Positions 55,287 through 64,000 of a stretch of 64,000 nucleotides of DNA are shown here, piece by piece. The translations under genes and the position numbers were made by a program. Positions within the stretch are counted from its first letter, which is position 1, and each line of letters opens with the position of its first letter. Origin of the DNA: Thalassotalea sp. Sam97 (lineage in GTDB: Bacteria; Pseudomonadota; Gammaproteobacteria; Enterobacterales; Alteromonadaceae); assembly GCF_041379765.1 (NCBI RefSeq), contig NZ_CP166919.1, positions 2,294,001-2,358,000 of the forward strand, read 5' to 3'. The notes beneath the pieces were generated by a model. That model was not told where the DNA came from, made no database searches, and saw only the letters and a list, made by a program, of their open reading frames with translations.

Positions 55287-57656
55287 ATGACTTTGCTATT
55301 TCGTCGCCATTTGATGCCTAAACTTTTGGCATCAAGTCTTTTATCGCGTGCTCATAGCACAGCAACAGCGTTAGTACTTTGCGCTTCTACCTTGGTGCCA
55401 ACATCCGCGATTGCTGAGCAAAGCGATAGCAAACAAAAGCAGCAATTTAGTATTCCTTACATTCAACAAGCACCCGTGCTCGATGGCGATGTAAGCGACA
55501 AGCTATGGCAACAAGCCGCTCACATTCCAGTAAACATTGTCAATTACCCTTATGATAATACCCCCAGTCCTGTACAAACGGATGCTTATATTTATGAAGA
55601 TGGTGAAAATCTTTACTTAGCATTCATCGCGAAAGATCCCGAGCCGGAAAAAATTCAAGGCTTTATCAAAGCGCGTGACGCAGCATTTGCCGATGATATT
55701 GTGGGTATCAAGCTCGACCCGTTTAATGATCATCGTCTTGCCTATAAGTTTTTTGTTAACCCTAATGGCGTACAAAACGACGGCATCAGCAATGAAATGA
55801 CGGGTGATGAGAATAATTTATGGGATGGCCTTTGGGACGCCTATGCCAAAGTCAGTGAAGATGGCTACCGAGTTGAAATGGCGATCCCCTATCGAGAGCT
55901 CAATTTTGATGAAAGCGTCGACATAAAAACGTGGGGGTTTGAGCTGATTCGTATCTACCCGCGAGATACCATTTTGCGTATTTCCAACATGCCAATCGAT
56001 AAGAACAACAATTGTTGGGCGTGTCAAATGCAAGAAATGGTTGGCTTTGAACAAGCCAAGTTAGGGGACAATGTACTTCTTACCCCAAGCTTAGTTTATG
56101 GCCATGAATCAACGCGTGATATTTACCAAGAGCAAGATTGGCAAACCAATAAAGACGTTGATCTTGGTCTTAATCTGCGCTGGGGCATTACCCCAGACAT
56201 TCTGCTTAACGCTACCATTAATCCCGACTTTTCAACGGTAGAAGCCGATGCGGGACAATTAACCGTAAATAAAACCAGTGCGTTATTTTTTTCCGAAAAG
56301 AGGCCGTTCTTTTTAGATAACGCTGAGTACTTCGCCACACCGTTCGACTTAGTACATACCCGCAACATCGTTGACCCAGACTGGGGCGCAAAACTCACCG
56401 GCCGAAACGGTCAACATGCCTTTGCCGCATTTGTAAGTAATGACCATAGCACCAGCTTTATTTTGCCGGGCAATTTATTTTCGACGGTCGGTAATGTCAA
56501 CGAGCAAAGCTTTGCTGGCGCAGTACGTTATCGTTATGACGTCAATGATGATTTATCGTTTGGTGCCTTATCGACAGTGCGCGACTCCGACAGCTACCAT
56601 AACAGCGTCATGTCATTTGATAGCAAGTACAAGTTATCACCAAGTAACACCATTAAAGCGCAATTTAGCGGCTCGCAAACCAAGTACCCAGAGGAGATAC
56701 TCGCTGATTATTGCCCAAATGGTCAATGTTACCTAGCGTCATTGGTGGACGTAACTAACGAAACATTTACCGATAAAGCCTATTTGTTAGAGTTTGATCA
56801 TCAAAGCGAGTTTTGGCGATTTAGTAGCGTATACCAGCACATAGGCCAGAAATTTAGAGCCGATTTAGGCTTTCAGCCTTACTCTGACTTCAATCGCTTT
56901 TCGACCAAAGTCAATCGCATGTTCTTTAGTGAGAATGCCTGGTGGTCACAAGCCATACTCGGTGCAAAATATGACATTAATCATAACGATAACGGCGAAC
57001 TGATCAGCAAAGCCTCTGCCGTCAGCGGCACCATATGGGGTCCATGGCAATCGTTGTTTGATATTGTAATCACTCAAGAAGATAAAGTCGGTCTGCGCTT
57101 TGACAGCAATGTTCAAGCCATAGACGGCAATACCAACTTATACCATTTATATTACGCCGACGTTTACGGTGAACTACAGCCTTTACCTAACTTGTATGCT
57201 GGTGTATCACTGCGTATTGGCGATGGCGTTGATAATTTTAACGACCGCCAAGGGGATATTGTTGAGCTGGCACCAAACATCCGCTGGAATATATCTACTC
57301 ACCTTGAAGCTAATGTCACCTATGTCTATGCCGACCTAAGCGTCGATGGTGATTACGTTTACAAGCAAAATATCGCCGATTTACGCATGACTTATGCCTT
57401 TGATGTAAACAACCTACTGCGTTTGACCTTGGTATACGATAGTGTGCAATTAAATCCGGATAACAACCCCAATCTTTACGGCTCGCTCGATAAAGAGCAT
57501 AACCTGTCTACTGAGTTGGTTTATTCATATAAGCTCAACCCACAAACGGTCTTTTTCTTAGGTTATGCGGATAACGCCCGCAAAGATGGCGAGATATCTT
57601 CGCTAACAAGAAATCAGCGCAACGTGTTTATGAAACTCAGCTACGCTTGGCTGTAA
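55287..57656 (+). CDS. Exported CBM9-like/DUF5916 beta-barrel protein
   Basis: 789 residues. A long signal region (residues 1-43, ending TSAIAEQ; the ATG at 55314 would give a shorter one). Residues about 50-230 form a CBM9-like beta-sandwich (APVLDGDVSDKLWQQA, DAYIYEDGENLYLAFIAKDPEP, DDIVGIKLDPFNDHRLAYKFFVNPNGVQND). The remainder is a DUF5916-type strand-rich region (TPDILLNATINPDFSTVEADAGQLTVNKT, FFSEKRPFFL) likely forming an outer-membrane barrel. Role may be carbohydrate or polymer binding at the surface, as inference. Single gene. Confidence 0.85.
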   Translation: MTLLFRRHLMPKLLASSLLSRAHSTATALVLCASTLVPTSAIAEQSDSKQKQQFSIPYIQQAPVLDGDVSDKLWQQAAHIPVNIVNYPYDNTPSPVQTDAYIYEDGENLYLAFIAKDPEPEKIQGFIKARDAAFADDIVGIKLDPFNDHRLAYKFFVNPNGVQNDGISNEMTGDENNLWDGLWDAYAKVSEDGYRVEMAIPYRELNFDESVDIKTWGFELIRIYPRDTILRISNMPIDKNNNCWACQMQEMVGFEQAKLGDNVLLTPSLVYGHESTRDIYQEQDWQTNKDVDLGLNLRWGITPDILLNATINPDFSTVEADAGQLTVNKTSALFFSEKRPFFLDNAEYFATPFDLVHTRNIVDPDWGAKLTGRNGQHAFAAFVSNDHSTSFILPGNLFSTVGNVNEQSFAGAVRYRYDVNDDLSFGALSTVRDSDSYHNSVMSFDSKYKLSPSNTIKAQFSGSQTKYPEEILADYCPNGQCYLASLVDVTNETFTDKAYLLEFDHQSEFWRFSSVYQHIGQKFRADLGFQPYSDFNRFSTKVNRMFFSENAWWSQAILGAKYDINHNDNGELISKASAVSGTIWGPWQSLFDIVITQEDKVGLRFDSNVQAIDGNTNLYHLYYADVYGELQPLPNLYAGVSLRIGDGVDNFNDRQGDIVELAPNIRWNISTHLEANVTYVYADLSVDGDYVYKQNIADLRMTYAFDVNNLLRLTLVYDSVQLNPDNNPNLYGSLDKEHNLSTELVYSYKLNPQTVFFLGYADNARKDGEISSLTRNQRNVFMKLSYAWL

Positions 57657-57672
57657 GCGCCGTTGATATCAA

Positions 57673-57703
57673 GGAGGTGAGCTCTAACAACACTCTCACC
57701 TCC
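57673..57703. terminator. Hairpin between convergent genes, weak terminator
   Basis: Perfect 9-bp stem GGAGGTGAG/CTCACCTCC (57673-57681, 57695-57703) with a 13-base loop. There is no clear T-run after it, so termination efficiency is doubtful. Confidence 0.5.
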
Positions 57704-57822
57704 CTAATCATTATCATTTCCTCATCATTAACAATGAGCTACCAAGCAGTCCCCCTGATGGCTCATAACAAGGTCAAACGGCGCTTGCCTTTTAGCCCGT
57801 CATTAACACGCTTGTTATTAAT

Positions 57823-59184
57823 CTACTGCGAAGGTAGTGGCGTTTGAGCGTCAGCTTGCTTTGCTTGTTGCTGTTTTTGCCGCGCGATTTCAATAATTTG
57901 TGGGTCGACTTTTTTGCGTTCATCAATCACCACCGTGGCAGAAATTTTATCTTGAATGGCTTGTCGATTTGCGTCCCAGTAGATTTGTAAAAAGCCTAAC
58001 AATCCAGTCGCTAAGCCCGCGCCGTAACCACCGTAGCGACCAAAGCTTTCCCACAAGGTTAACGGCGACGCATCAAGTTGCAATACGCGAATGCCCATCA
58101 ACCGTTTACCCGGTGTCTGCCCCTGCCACCAGGCCGTAAACACGGTAAAATAAAACGCAGCCCAACCAAAACCAAGCCCCAAATCATCAATGATTGCTTT
58201 AATGTACTCAACAAAGGAGTATATCGGTTTAGATGATTGCGGTTGATTTTCTCCTTGAGACGACGGTTGCCCCTGCTCTGCCCGCTGTTGACGAAGTTTA
58301 CCGAGCTCGGTGTTATCGATGTGTTTTTGCACCTTGCCTTCAATAACCGTACCAATCGCTGCGTTAGGTTTTGCCTCGTTTAACGCTGCAGCTTGCTGCT
58401 CGCTAGCTTGAACACTAGGCGTATTAACCATATCAACCTTAGGACGTTCTTGGCTTAAGTCGTGATTGGACGCCTGATTCAGCGCCTTAAAGTCCTTGAT
58501 ATAAGCCTCAATTAAGTCGCTCTCCCAAGACTTTTCAACATCCAAACTGTCGATGATGGTTGTCATAAAGTTTCGTGCCTGCTCTTCGTTTAATTTCAAG
58601 TTCGACGCTTGCAGGGGAAGATCTTCAAGTCGTTTATACCAACACTCGTAGTTGCTACAGGGGGAGTCTTTTACTTGTTTACCAATCTTTATCATGTAGC
58701 CCGCGAGCGAGATACTGTCACCAATACCTAGCTCCTCAAAGCCCATATTGTCTTTACCTATATTGCTTGGCTTGTCATAAAACGGCTCTGTATCGGTGAA
58801 ATGATAGGGTTGATCGTCAGATAAATACGTATTTATTAGGGGGGCAACTGTATCAAGCATGATCAGCAATAAAATCAAACAACCAATAAAGCGCAGTACC
58901 GCGCGTCGCTTTCGTCCTTTGACTTTACCAAGTTTTGCTGCTCGTTTTTTACTGCCTAATCGAAATACGAATATTGCGAGGCCAATAGCCAAGAACTCAC
59001 CACCGGCGCTACTTAACATGGCAATTAATAACAGATCAAAAAGAATGGCAATTAACCGCTTATAAGGACTGGCAATCGCGGTGCCAAATAACTCCTCATT
59101 AACCGTAAAAGCAAACGGGGTGATCACTTCTTGCGTTTCATCGAACGATAATGTTTTCTTATTTTTTATAAACAATGCTTTCAT
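57823..59184 (-). CDS. RDD-family membrane protein with large insertion
   Basis: 453 residues. An RDD-like N-terminus (SPYKRLIAILFDLLLIAML) and the C-terminal RDD half (WWQGQTPGKRLMGIRVLQLDASPLTLWESFGRYGGYG...DANRQAIQDKISATVVI) are separated by about 250 residues. This insert contains another membrane helix, a soluble domain and a Gln/Ser-rich linker (QGQPSSQGENQPQSS). The tail is Gln/Lys rich. RDD proteins are sometimes Na+/H+ antiporters. The insert makes its role unclear. Confidence 0.85.
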   Translation of the reverse strand: MKALFIKNKKTLSFDETQEVITPFAFTVNEELFGTAIASPYKRLIAILFDLLLIAMLSSAGGEFLAIGLAIFVFRLGSKKRAAKLGKVKGRKRRAVLRFIGCLILLLIMLDTVAPLINTYLSDDQPYHFTDTEPFYDKPSNIGKDNMGFEELGIGDSISLAGYMIKIGKQVKDSPCSNYECWYKRLEDLPLQASNLKLNEEQARNFMTTIIDSLDVEKSWESDLIEAYIKDFKALNQASNHDLSQERPKVDMVNTPSVQASEQQAAALNEAKPNAAIGTVIEGKVQKHIDNTELGKLRQQRAEQGQPSSQGENQPQSSKPIYSFVEYIKAIIDDLGLGFGWAAFYFTVFTAWWQGQTPGKRLMGIRVLQLDASPLTLWESFGRYGGYGAGLATGLLGFLQIYWDANRQAIQDKISATVVIDERKKVDPQIIEIARQKQQQAKQADAQTPLPSQ

Positions 59185-59587
59185 CAGCGCTTGCCTTTGT
59201 CTATCACCCGAGCTGTTAACACTAGGGTTCAGGTTTTCATTCTATTGTCTTTATACATTGAGGTTTCATTATTTTGCATACAAAATCAACAAATTATTAT
59301 CTCGTTCAAAAATAAATGACCTTCAACGAACGACTCAAAGAGTTGTTGTCATGTTAATCAATTCATCAATTCGCCAATAAAGGTAGCCATAGGCGTCGCC
59401 ATTAAATATGGGAATATCAGTCATTATGGCGCTCCTACCATATATTCCAAAAAAAACTATATTACTAAAATAATTTAAGTTATTAGTTATAACTGACAAT
59501 TACTTCTCGAAACACAAAAAGCTCAGTAATCTTATCTATAATTTAATGAGTATTTAGGCTCTCGTTAGCATTTGATAGGAATACAAC
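59185..59587. promoter_or_regulatory. Divergent regulatory region with a candidate cysK promoter
   Basis: 403 bp, AT-rich. A perfect -10 box TATAAT is at 59537-59542. The -35 position (about 59514-59519, ACAAAA) is poor, as is usual for CysB-activated promoters, and the upstream AT-rich tract could bind CysB. No other gene seen. Confidence 0.5.
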
Positions 59588-60556
59588 ATGTCAAACATCT
59601 ATGAAGATAACTCGCTATCCATTGGTAATACGCCGTTGGTCAAAATTAATCGCATCACTAATGGCAATGTATACGCCAAAATTGAAGCGAGAAATCCAAG
59701 CTTCAGTGTGAAATGTCGTATTGGCGCCAATATGATTTGGGATGCTGAAAAATCAGGTAAACTCACCAAAGACATCACCATTGTTGAGCCGACCAGTGGT
59801 AACACGGGAATCGCCTTAGCGTTTGTGGCGGCTGCGAAAGGGTATAAACTCATTTTAACCATGCCAAACACCATGAGTTTAGAACGTCGTAAGCTATTGA
59901 TTGCTTTAGGTGCCAAACTTGAATTAACGGATGGTGCCAAAGGGATGAAGGGCGCGATTGAAAAAGCAGAAGAAATCAAAGCACGAGATCCAGAAAAGCA
60001 TCTTATTTTAGGTCAATTTGAAAACCCTGCGAACCCTGAAATTCATGAGAAAACCACTGGCCCAGAAATTTGGCAGGCGACCGATGGTAACATTGATATT
60101 TTTGTCGCGGGCGTGGGTACTGGTGGCACACTTACTGGTGTATCTCGTTACATCAAAAACACCCAAGGCAAAGCGATTCAGTCAATTGCGGTAGAGCCAG
60201 AAGACTCACCGATTATTGGTCAAGCGCTTGCTGGCGAAGAGCTCACCCCAGGACCTCACAAAATCCAAGGTATCGGCGCAGGCTTTATTCCTGGCAATCT
60301 GGATTTATCGTTAGTTGATGCCGCCGAGCGCGTATCAAATAGCGATGCGATGGCCATGGCACATCGATTAATGAAAGAAGAAGGCATTTTAGCGGGTATT
60401 TCATCAGGTGCGGCGATGGTTGCCGCCAAACGTTTAGCCGAGAAGCCAGAAAACGAAGGTAAAAATATCGTGGTTATTTTGGCAAGTGCTGCCGAGCGTT
60501 ATTTATCAAGCCCACTGTTTGCTGATACCTTCACTGACAAAGAGCTAATCCAATAA
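59588..60556 (+). CDS. cysK: Cysteine synthase A (O-acetylserine sulfhydrylase)
   Basis: 322 residues, collinear with E. coli CysK. PLP-binding K42 in NPSFSVKCRIGANM, substrate loop PTSGNTGIALA, phosphate-binding GVGTGGTLTG, and the SSGAA motif for the PLP ring nitrogen. It makes cysteine from O-acetylserine and sulfide. The C-terminal LASAAERYLSS replaces the usual LPSSGERYLS. Terminal residues end in Q rather than the I of some enzymes. Single gene with own terminator. Confidence 0.96.
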   Translation: MSNIYEDNSLSIGNTPLVKINRITNGNVYAKIEARNPSFSVKCRIGANMIWDAEKSGKLTKDITIVEPTSGNTGIALAFVAAAKGYKLILTMPNTMSLERRKLLIALGAKLELTDGAKGMKGAIEKAEEIKARDPEKHLILGQFENPANPEIHEKTTGPEIWQATDGNIDIFVAGVGTGGTLTGVSRYIKNTQGKAIQSIAVEPEDSPIIGQALAGEELTPGPHKIQGIGAGFIPGNLDLSLVDAAERVSNSDAMAMAHRLMKEEGILAGISSGAAMVAAKRLAEKPENEGKNIVVILASAAERYLSSPLFADTFTDKELIQ

Positions 60557-60595
60557 TTCATTGTTAACTCGATTTTAAAAGCAATACGCCTCATC

Positions 60596-60626
60596 AAAAC
60601 CGCGCTATTTAAAGCGCGGTTTTTTA
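60596..60626. terminator. Bidirectional terminator after cysK
   Basis: Perfect 11-bp stem AAAACCGCGCT/AGCGCGGTTTT (60596-60606, 60613-60623), loop ATTTAA, T-runs on both strands. It serves cysK and the convergent DUF4153 gene. Confidence 0.92.
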
Positions 60627-60630
60627 TTAC

Positions 60631-62373
60631 TTATTGCCTGACTTTAAATAACACACTGCCCACTTGCAGATCATGCCACTTAGGTTTTACAACCGCGATA
60701 TCACCATTTGTAACCACACCTTTAAGGTAGCGTATCTGCTCTGGATTTGAGGTATTCATGTAAAACGGCTGCCACGCATCATTGTCTAATCGCCAGAGGT
60801 TGGCCGAAGTAACATCATTCACCTCATCGATAACCACGTACTCGGGCGCATCATCACCATTCAAATCTTGGGCAATAAAATAATAATTGTGGCCTCGATA
60901 AGTCGACCAACTGTGCGTGATTGTTTTGTCATACACCGTGCTTATCAGAGCTTCAGGAAAGGCCGTTTTATTAGGCCAAAATGTTACATGTTGCAAAAAC
61001 TCTTGCTGAGAAAATGCCTCTTGCTGGCGTTGATTCACGTACATTCGCTCAATTATCACAACTTTATCGGGCGCTTTATCGACCAGGGTCGTTTTAAGCG
61101 CTTGCATCGCCACATAGCCTTGTCGCCCTAATGAACGGCCAACATATTGGTAATCAAAATCTTGGTAGCTTACTTTACCCTGCTCAAGACGATTTAGCTG
61201 ACTAGCAACAGACCAACTTTGAAAGTTCATCAATGGCGTGTTAACCAACAACATAACCAGCAATACCACCAAGCCCATAACAACATTCACTTTGCTCGAC
61301 ATCCCAAGCCAAGCATCTCGTTTTTTCACAATGCCAATTAAATATGCAAACGAAAACATCGCTAATAACGCCCATATTAACCATGCCCAACAGCGATCGA
61401 CGGTCAAGCCATATTGGCTTACTCGTAACCAAAGTCCATAGGCTGCAACAATGCTGTAAATTGGCAATACCGCAACACTAACAAACACGAGTCGATGCAA
61501 AAAAATCGGGTATGGTTGATGCTCATCGTTACCTTGGTAAACCGCATTTACAAAAAACAAAGTGAGTGCCTGTAGCCACATAATCAACAAGCTACCCGAA
61601 CCGGTATTCCAAAGCGGTGCTAACCCCGTAAATGGCAAAGTAAACAAAAACGCTAACGAGATAAACGCCAAAGCGGGTAATAAAAATTTCAGTAACGTCT
61701 CGACAATCGCGGCTATGGTATCGGCACTGGTGACGATGCTTCTAAAAATAATGTTCGCAAAAGCAAAAGCTAAGGTAAGCGTCGGAATAACAAACCAGTC
61801 CTTTGTCAGTAACGACTTGAAGATATCAATACCAACAATGGCAAACAGTCCTGCGCCTAACAGTAAAATCCCCCAAAACACGGCCACAAACAGCACGCTT
61901 TCCGTAAAGATAATAAAATTACGCCACGACAACGTAAATAATTGTCCATAAGAAATTTGTTGCTGACTCATATATTGCTGCAAATACATTAACGCTTTAA
62001 ACGAAGCGATAAGGCTGGTTAAAACAAACACAGCAATCACATTGCCATTATGAACCAAGGCAACCGGCTCTTGTTGCCAGCCAATATAGGCACCAATCAA
62101 AGATAGCAACACACTAAACGGCAAAACATAGCGCAAAGTTTGTTTTACATTATCTTTGTCTATGCAAAAAAACACCAATAACGGCAAACTAATAACCAAG
62201 GTGACCAAGGCAACAAGCCAAGCTGGCTCAGTACTAGGCCACACCTTTAATTCAACAGCACGGTACAACAAGGTAAGTAATACCCCTTGTACTGTTGCCA
62301 ATATCAGCACCACACCTTTTGGAAACTGCCCCACCTTGTTACTCCATTGATTTGTATCATGATTTACATCCAA
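60631..62373 (-). CDS. DUF4153 domain multi-pass membrane protein
   Basis: 580 residues, about twelve hydrophobic segments in the first 370 residues, then a soluble C-terminal part of about 180 residues. The YGLWLRVSQYGLTVDRCWAWLIWALLAMFSFAYLIGI stretch is the DUF4153 core pattern. The C-terminal domain probably faces the periplasm. Function unknown. Confidence 0.82.
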   Translation of the reverse strand: MDVNHDTNQWSNKVGQFPKGVVLILATVQGVLLTLLYRAVELKVWPSTEPAWLVALVTLVISLPLLVFFCIDKDNVKQTLRYVLPFSVLLSLIGAYIGWQQEPVALVHNGNVIAVFVLTSLIASFKALMYLQQYMSQQQISYGQLFTLSWRNFIIFTESVLFVAVFWGILLLGAGLFAIVGIDIFKSLLTKDWFVIPTLTLAFAFANIIFRSIVTSADTIAAIVETLLKFLLPALAFISLAFLFTLPFTGLAPLWNTGSGSLLIMWLQALTLFFVNAVYQGNDEHQPYPIFLHRLVFVSVAVLPIYSIVAAYGLWLRVSQYGLTVDRCWAWLIWALLAMFSFAYLIGIVKKRDAWLGMSSKVNVVMGLVVLLVMLLVNTPLMNFQSWSVASQLNRLEQGKVSYQDFDYQYVGRSLGRQGYVAMQALKTTLVDKAPDKVVIIERMYVNQRQQEAFSQQEFLQHVTFWPNKTAFPEALISTVYDKTITHSWSTYRGHNYYFIAQDLNGDDAPEYVVIDEVNDVTSANLWRLDNDAWQPFYMNTSNPEQIRYLKGVVTNGDIAVVKPKWHDLQVGSVLFKVRQ

Positions 62374-62546
62374 TTTAAGGCAAGTAGAAAATATCGCAAG
62401 CGAATTTTTATACAGCGCATACGCGATTTTGGTTTCATCTTATACACTGTAAGTAAGCAGTCATTAACCGCTGTTTTTGGTAATAGACTCAGGACACGCA
62501 CGTTGCATACACCGCAAGTGACGAAAAATAACAGAGGCCATGTTTG

Positions 62547-64000
62547 ATGAGTAATGCAGCAAATAATAATGACCAAGGTGATTTTGCCTTTGCATCATTG
62601 CAGAGCATTCGCAATCGATTGCTTGATTTAACCGGTCGTAATCGCTTGCTTAATTTTCGTCACGGCCGAGGTGGCTATGTCCGTTTGATTGATGCCAGTC
62701 CTGATCAATTAGCCACACAGTTACTCGATGGTGACGCCTTTACCTTTACAGCCATCGCAGAGCCAAGCAGAGAGGAATTAATAAGAGACGACTACATCGA
62801 CATTGATAGTGATGGTCAAGAGTTGATATTAAAGCCCTCGCCTAGCGCCAAAGAGTGGGCCGACATCAACGGCATCAATAGCAATTTCGATTTGCTCGAT
62901 ACGTCGCTAAACCAAGCAACCTTAGCGGGTCAGAAACCGCCCTCCAAGCACGGTGATACAACCATACAATCACTACTGTTTGCTAATGCGTTAGAGGGGC
63001 AATTACGACGTATTCGTAGCAAAGCGAATGCCGCCATAGAAGAAACCGGTGCCAACATTTTGTACTTGGCCTTTGGTTTTTTGCAATGGTTTGAAGACGA
63101 CACTCACAGCAAGGCTAAACTGGCACCACTATATTTAATCCCGGTAAAAATAACCAAAGCGTCACTTAACAAAACGCTTGGTGTATACAACTATACGATT
63201 GAATACACCGGTGAAGAGCTGATGACCAACCTGTCACTAAGGGAAAAATTAAAGATAGATTTTCACTTACAATTGCCAGAGCTCAATGATGATATGTTGC
63301 CAGAGCAATATTGGCAGATCATTGAACAAAAACTATTACCACATAAATCAACGTGGCAATTAAAGGGGTATTGCACCCTAGGTATGTTCGATTTTAGCAA
63401 GTTATTGATGTACTTAGATCTTGCCCCTGAGCGCTGGCCACAAGGCGATTCGGGTATCCAAAACCATCCCATCATACAATCGTTTTTTGGCAAACAACAC
63501 GCGTCTCATGAGCAGTCTTCTCAGGCGAGCACTCACGGTTTTTCAAGTGAGCACTTGCTTGATGAAATTGACAACATTCACCAGCAATATCCGTTGATTT
63601 ACGATGCAGACAGCTCACAACACAGTGCGCTCATTGATGCTCTGCAAGGGAAGAACTTAGTCATAGAAGGCCCCCCTGGTACCGGTAAATCACAATCTAT
63701 TACCAATTTAATTGCCGCTGCCATGGCGCGCGGAAAAAAAGTCTTGTTTGTTGCCGAAAAAATGGCGGCGTTGCAAGTGGTAAAAAAACGTCTTAGCAAA
63801 GCCGGACTTGGAGATTTTTGCTTAGAGCTACACAGCCACAAAACCCATAAAAAGCAAGTTTATGAAAATATTGCGCAGCGCTTGCAGCAACAAAGCAACT
63901 ACCAATATCCCGATACCATCGATTTACATATAACTCTCTACGAACAGCAAAAGCGGCAGCTTAACCGCTACGCATCGCTTATTAATAGTCCTTGGCAACA
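62547..64000 (+). CDS. DUF4011-containing superfamily 1 helicase, N-terminal part (3' end outside window)
   Basis: 485 codons visible, frame still open at the end. ATG at 62547, preceded by AGAGG. The N-terminus RNRLLDLTGRNRLLNFRHG is the DUF4011 signature. Walker A GPPGTGKS is at residues 375-382 (K381), followed by ITNLIAAAMARGKKVLFVAEKMAALQVVKKRL, the motif Ia region of COG1112 UPF1-like helicases. Full-length relatives carry further AAA and often DUF3320 or Vsr-like nuclease domains. Some relatives belong to antiphage islands, and others stand alone. The defence role here is only a possibility. Confidence 0.85.
   Translation, partial: MSNAANNNDQGDFAFASLQSIRNRLLDLTGRNRLLNFRHGRGGYVRLIDASPDQLATQLLDGDAFTFTAIAEPSREELIRDDYIDIDSDGQELILKPSPSAKEWADINGINSNFDLLDTSLNQATLAGQKPPSKHGDTTIQSLLFANALEGQLRRIRSKANAAIEETGANILYLAFGFLQWFEDDTHSKAKLAPLYLIPVKITKASLNKTLGVYNYTIEYTGEELMTNLSLREKLKIDFHLQLPELNDDMLPEQYWQIIEQKLLPHKSTWQLKGYCTLGMFDFSKLLMYLDLAPERWPQGDSGIQNHPIIQSFFGKQHASHEQSSQASTHGFSSEHLLDEIDNIHQQYPLIYDADSSQHSALIDALQGKNLVIEGPPGTGKSQSITNLIAAAMARGKKVLFVAEKMAALQVVKKRLSKAGLGDFCLELHSHKTHKKQVYENIAQRLQQQSNYQYPDTIDLHITLYEQQKRQLNRYASLINSPWQ

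Overview
The window looks like a chromosomal segment of a marine gammaproteobacterium of the order Alteromonadales, most likely Colwelliaceae (Thalassotalea/Colwellia-like). This is inferred from moderately AT-rich DNA, small families largely confined to this group (DUF2999, DUF2986), a large TonB-dependent receptor beside an exported S9 peptidase, a PEP-CTERM protein, and core-gene order matching E. coli neighbourhoods in part. No rRNA, insertion sequence, prophage or CRISPR array was seen.

Layout. 1-8400: end of a Rieske oxygenase, an exported S9 peptidase, a TonB-dependent receptor, an APC permease and small proteins. 8400-24300: the TCA-cycle block, with sucCD, sucAB and sdhCDAB on the minus strand and gltA divergent on the plus strand. 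Unlike the contiguous sucABCD of E. coli, sucAB and sucCD are separated by about 3.9 kb carrying a PEP-CTERM gene with a textbook sigma-54 promoter, an outer-membrane porin and a DUF2986 gene. 24600-38600: a response regulator/kinase hybrid, then a block following the E. coli order bamC-(dapA-gcvR)-bcp-perM-bepA-yfgD-hda-purM-purN. Here dapA and gcvR are absent and an unrecognised 633-residue lipoprotein with an HELAH zincin motif sits before hda.

38800-48000: yafJ and fadE, a methyltransferase and an SRPBCC protein, then six tandem identical tRNA-Asp genes downstream of dnaQ (E. coli has one, aspV), divergent rnhA, and a metallo-beta-lactamase-fold protein. Two diverged copies of a roughly 240-bp intergenic repeat, each with a central hairpin of different sequence, lie at 39790-40027 and 44195-44442. 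48300-52300: a tightly overlapping minus-strand operon encoding an exported DJ-1/PfpI protein, a membrane-anchored alpha/beta hydrolase and an OmpR-type two-component pair.

52700-64000: small conserved hypotheticals, DUF2919, GFA and DUF599 proteins, an exported CBM9-like/beta-barrel protein, an RDD protein, cysK, a DUF4153 membrane protein and the start of a large DUF4011-type superfamily 1 helicase cut by the window end.

The best candidates for new biology are the DJ-1/hydrolase/two-component operon, the structured interspersed repeat, the HELAH lipoprotein, and the sigma-54-driven PEP-CTERM gene inside the split suc locus.
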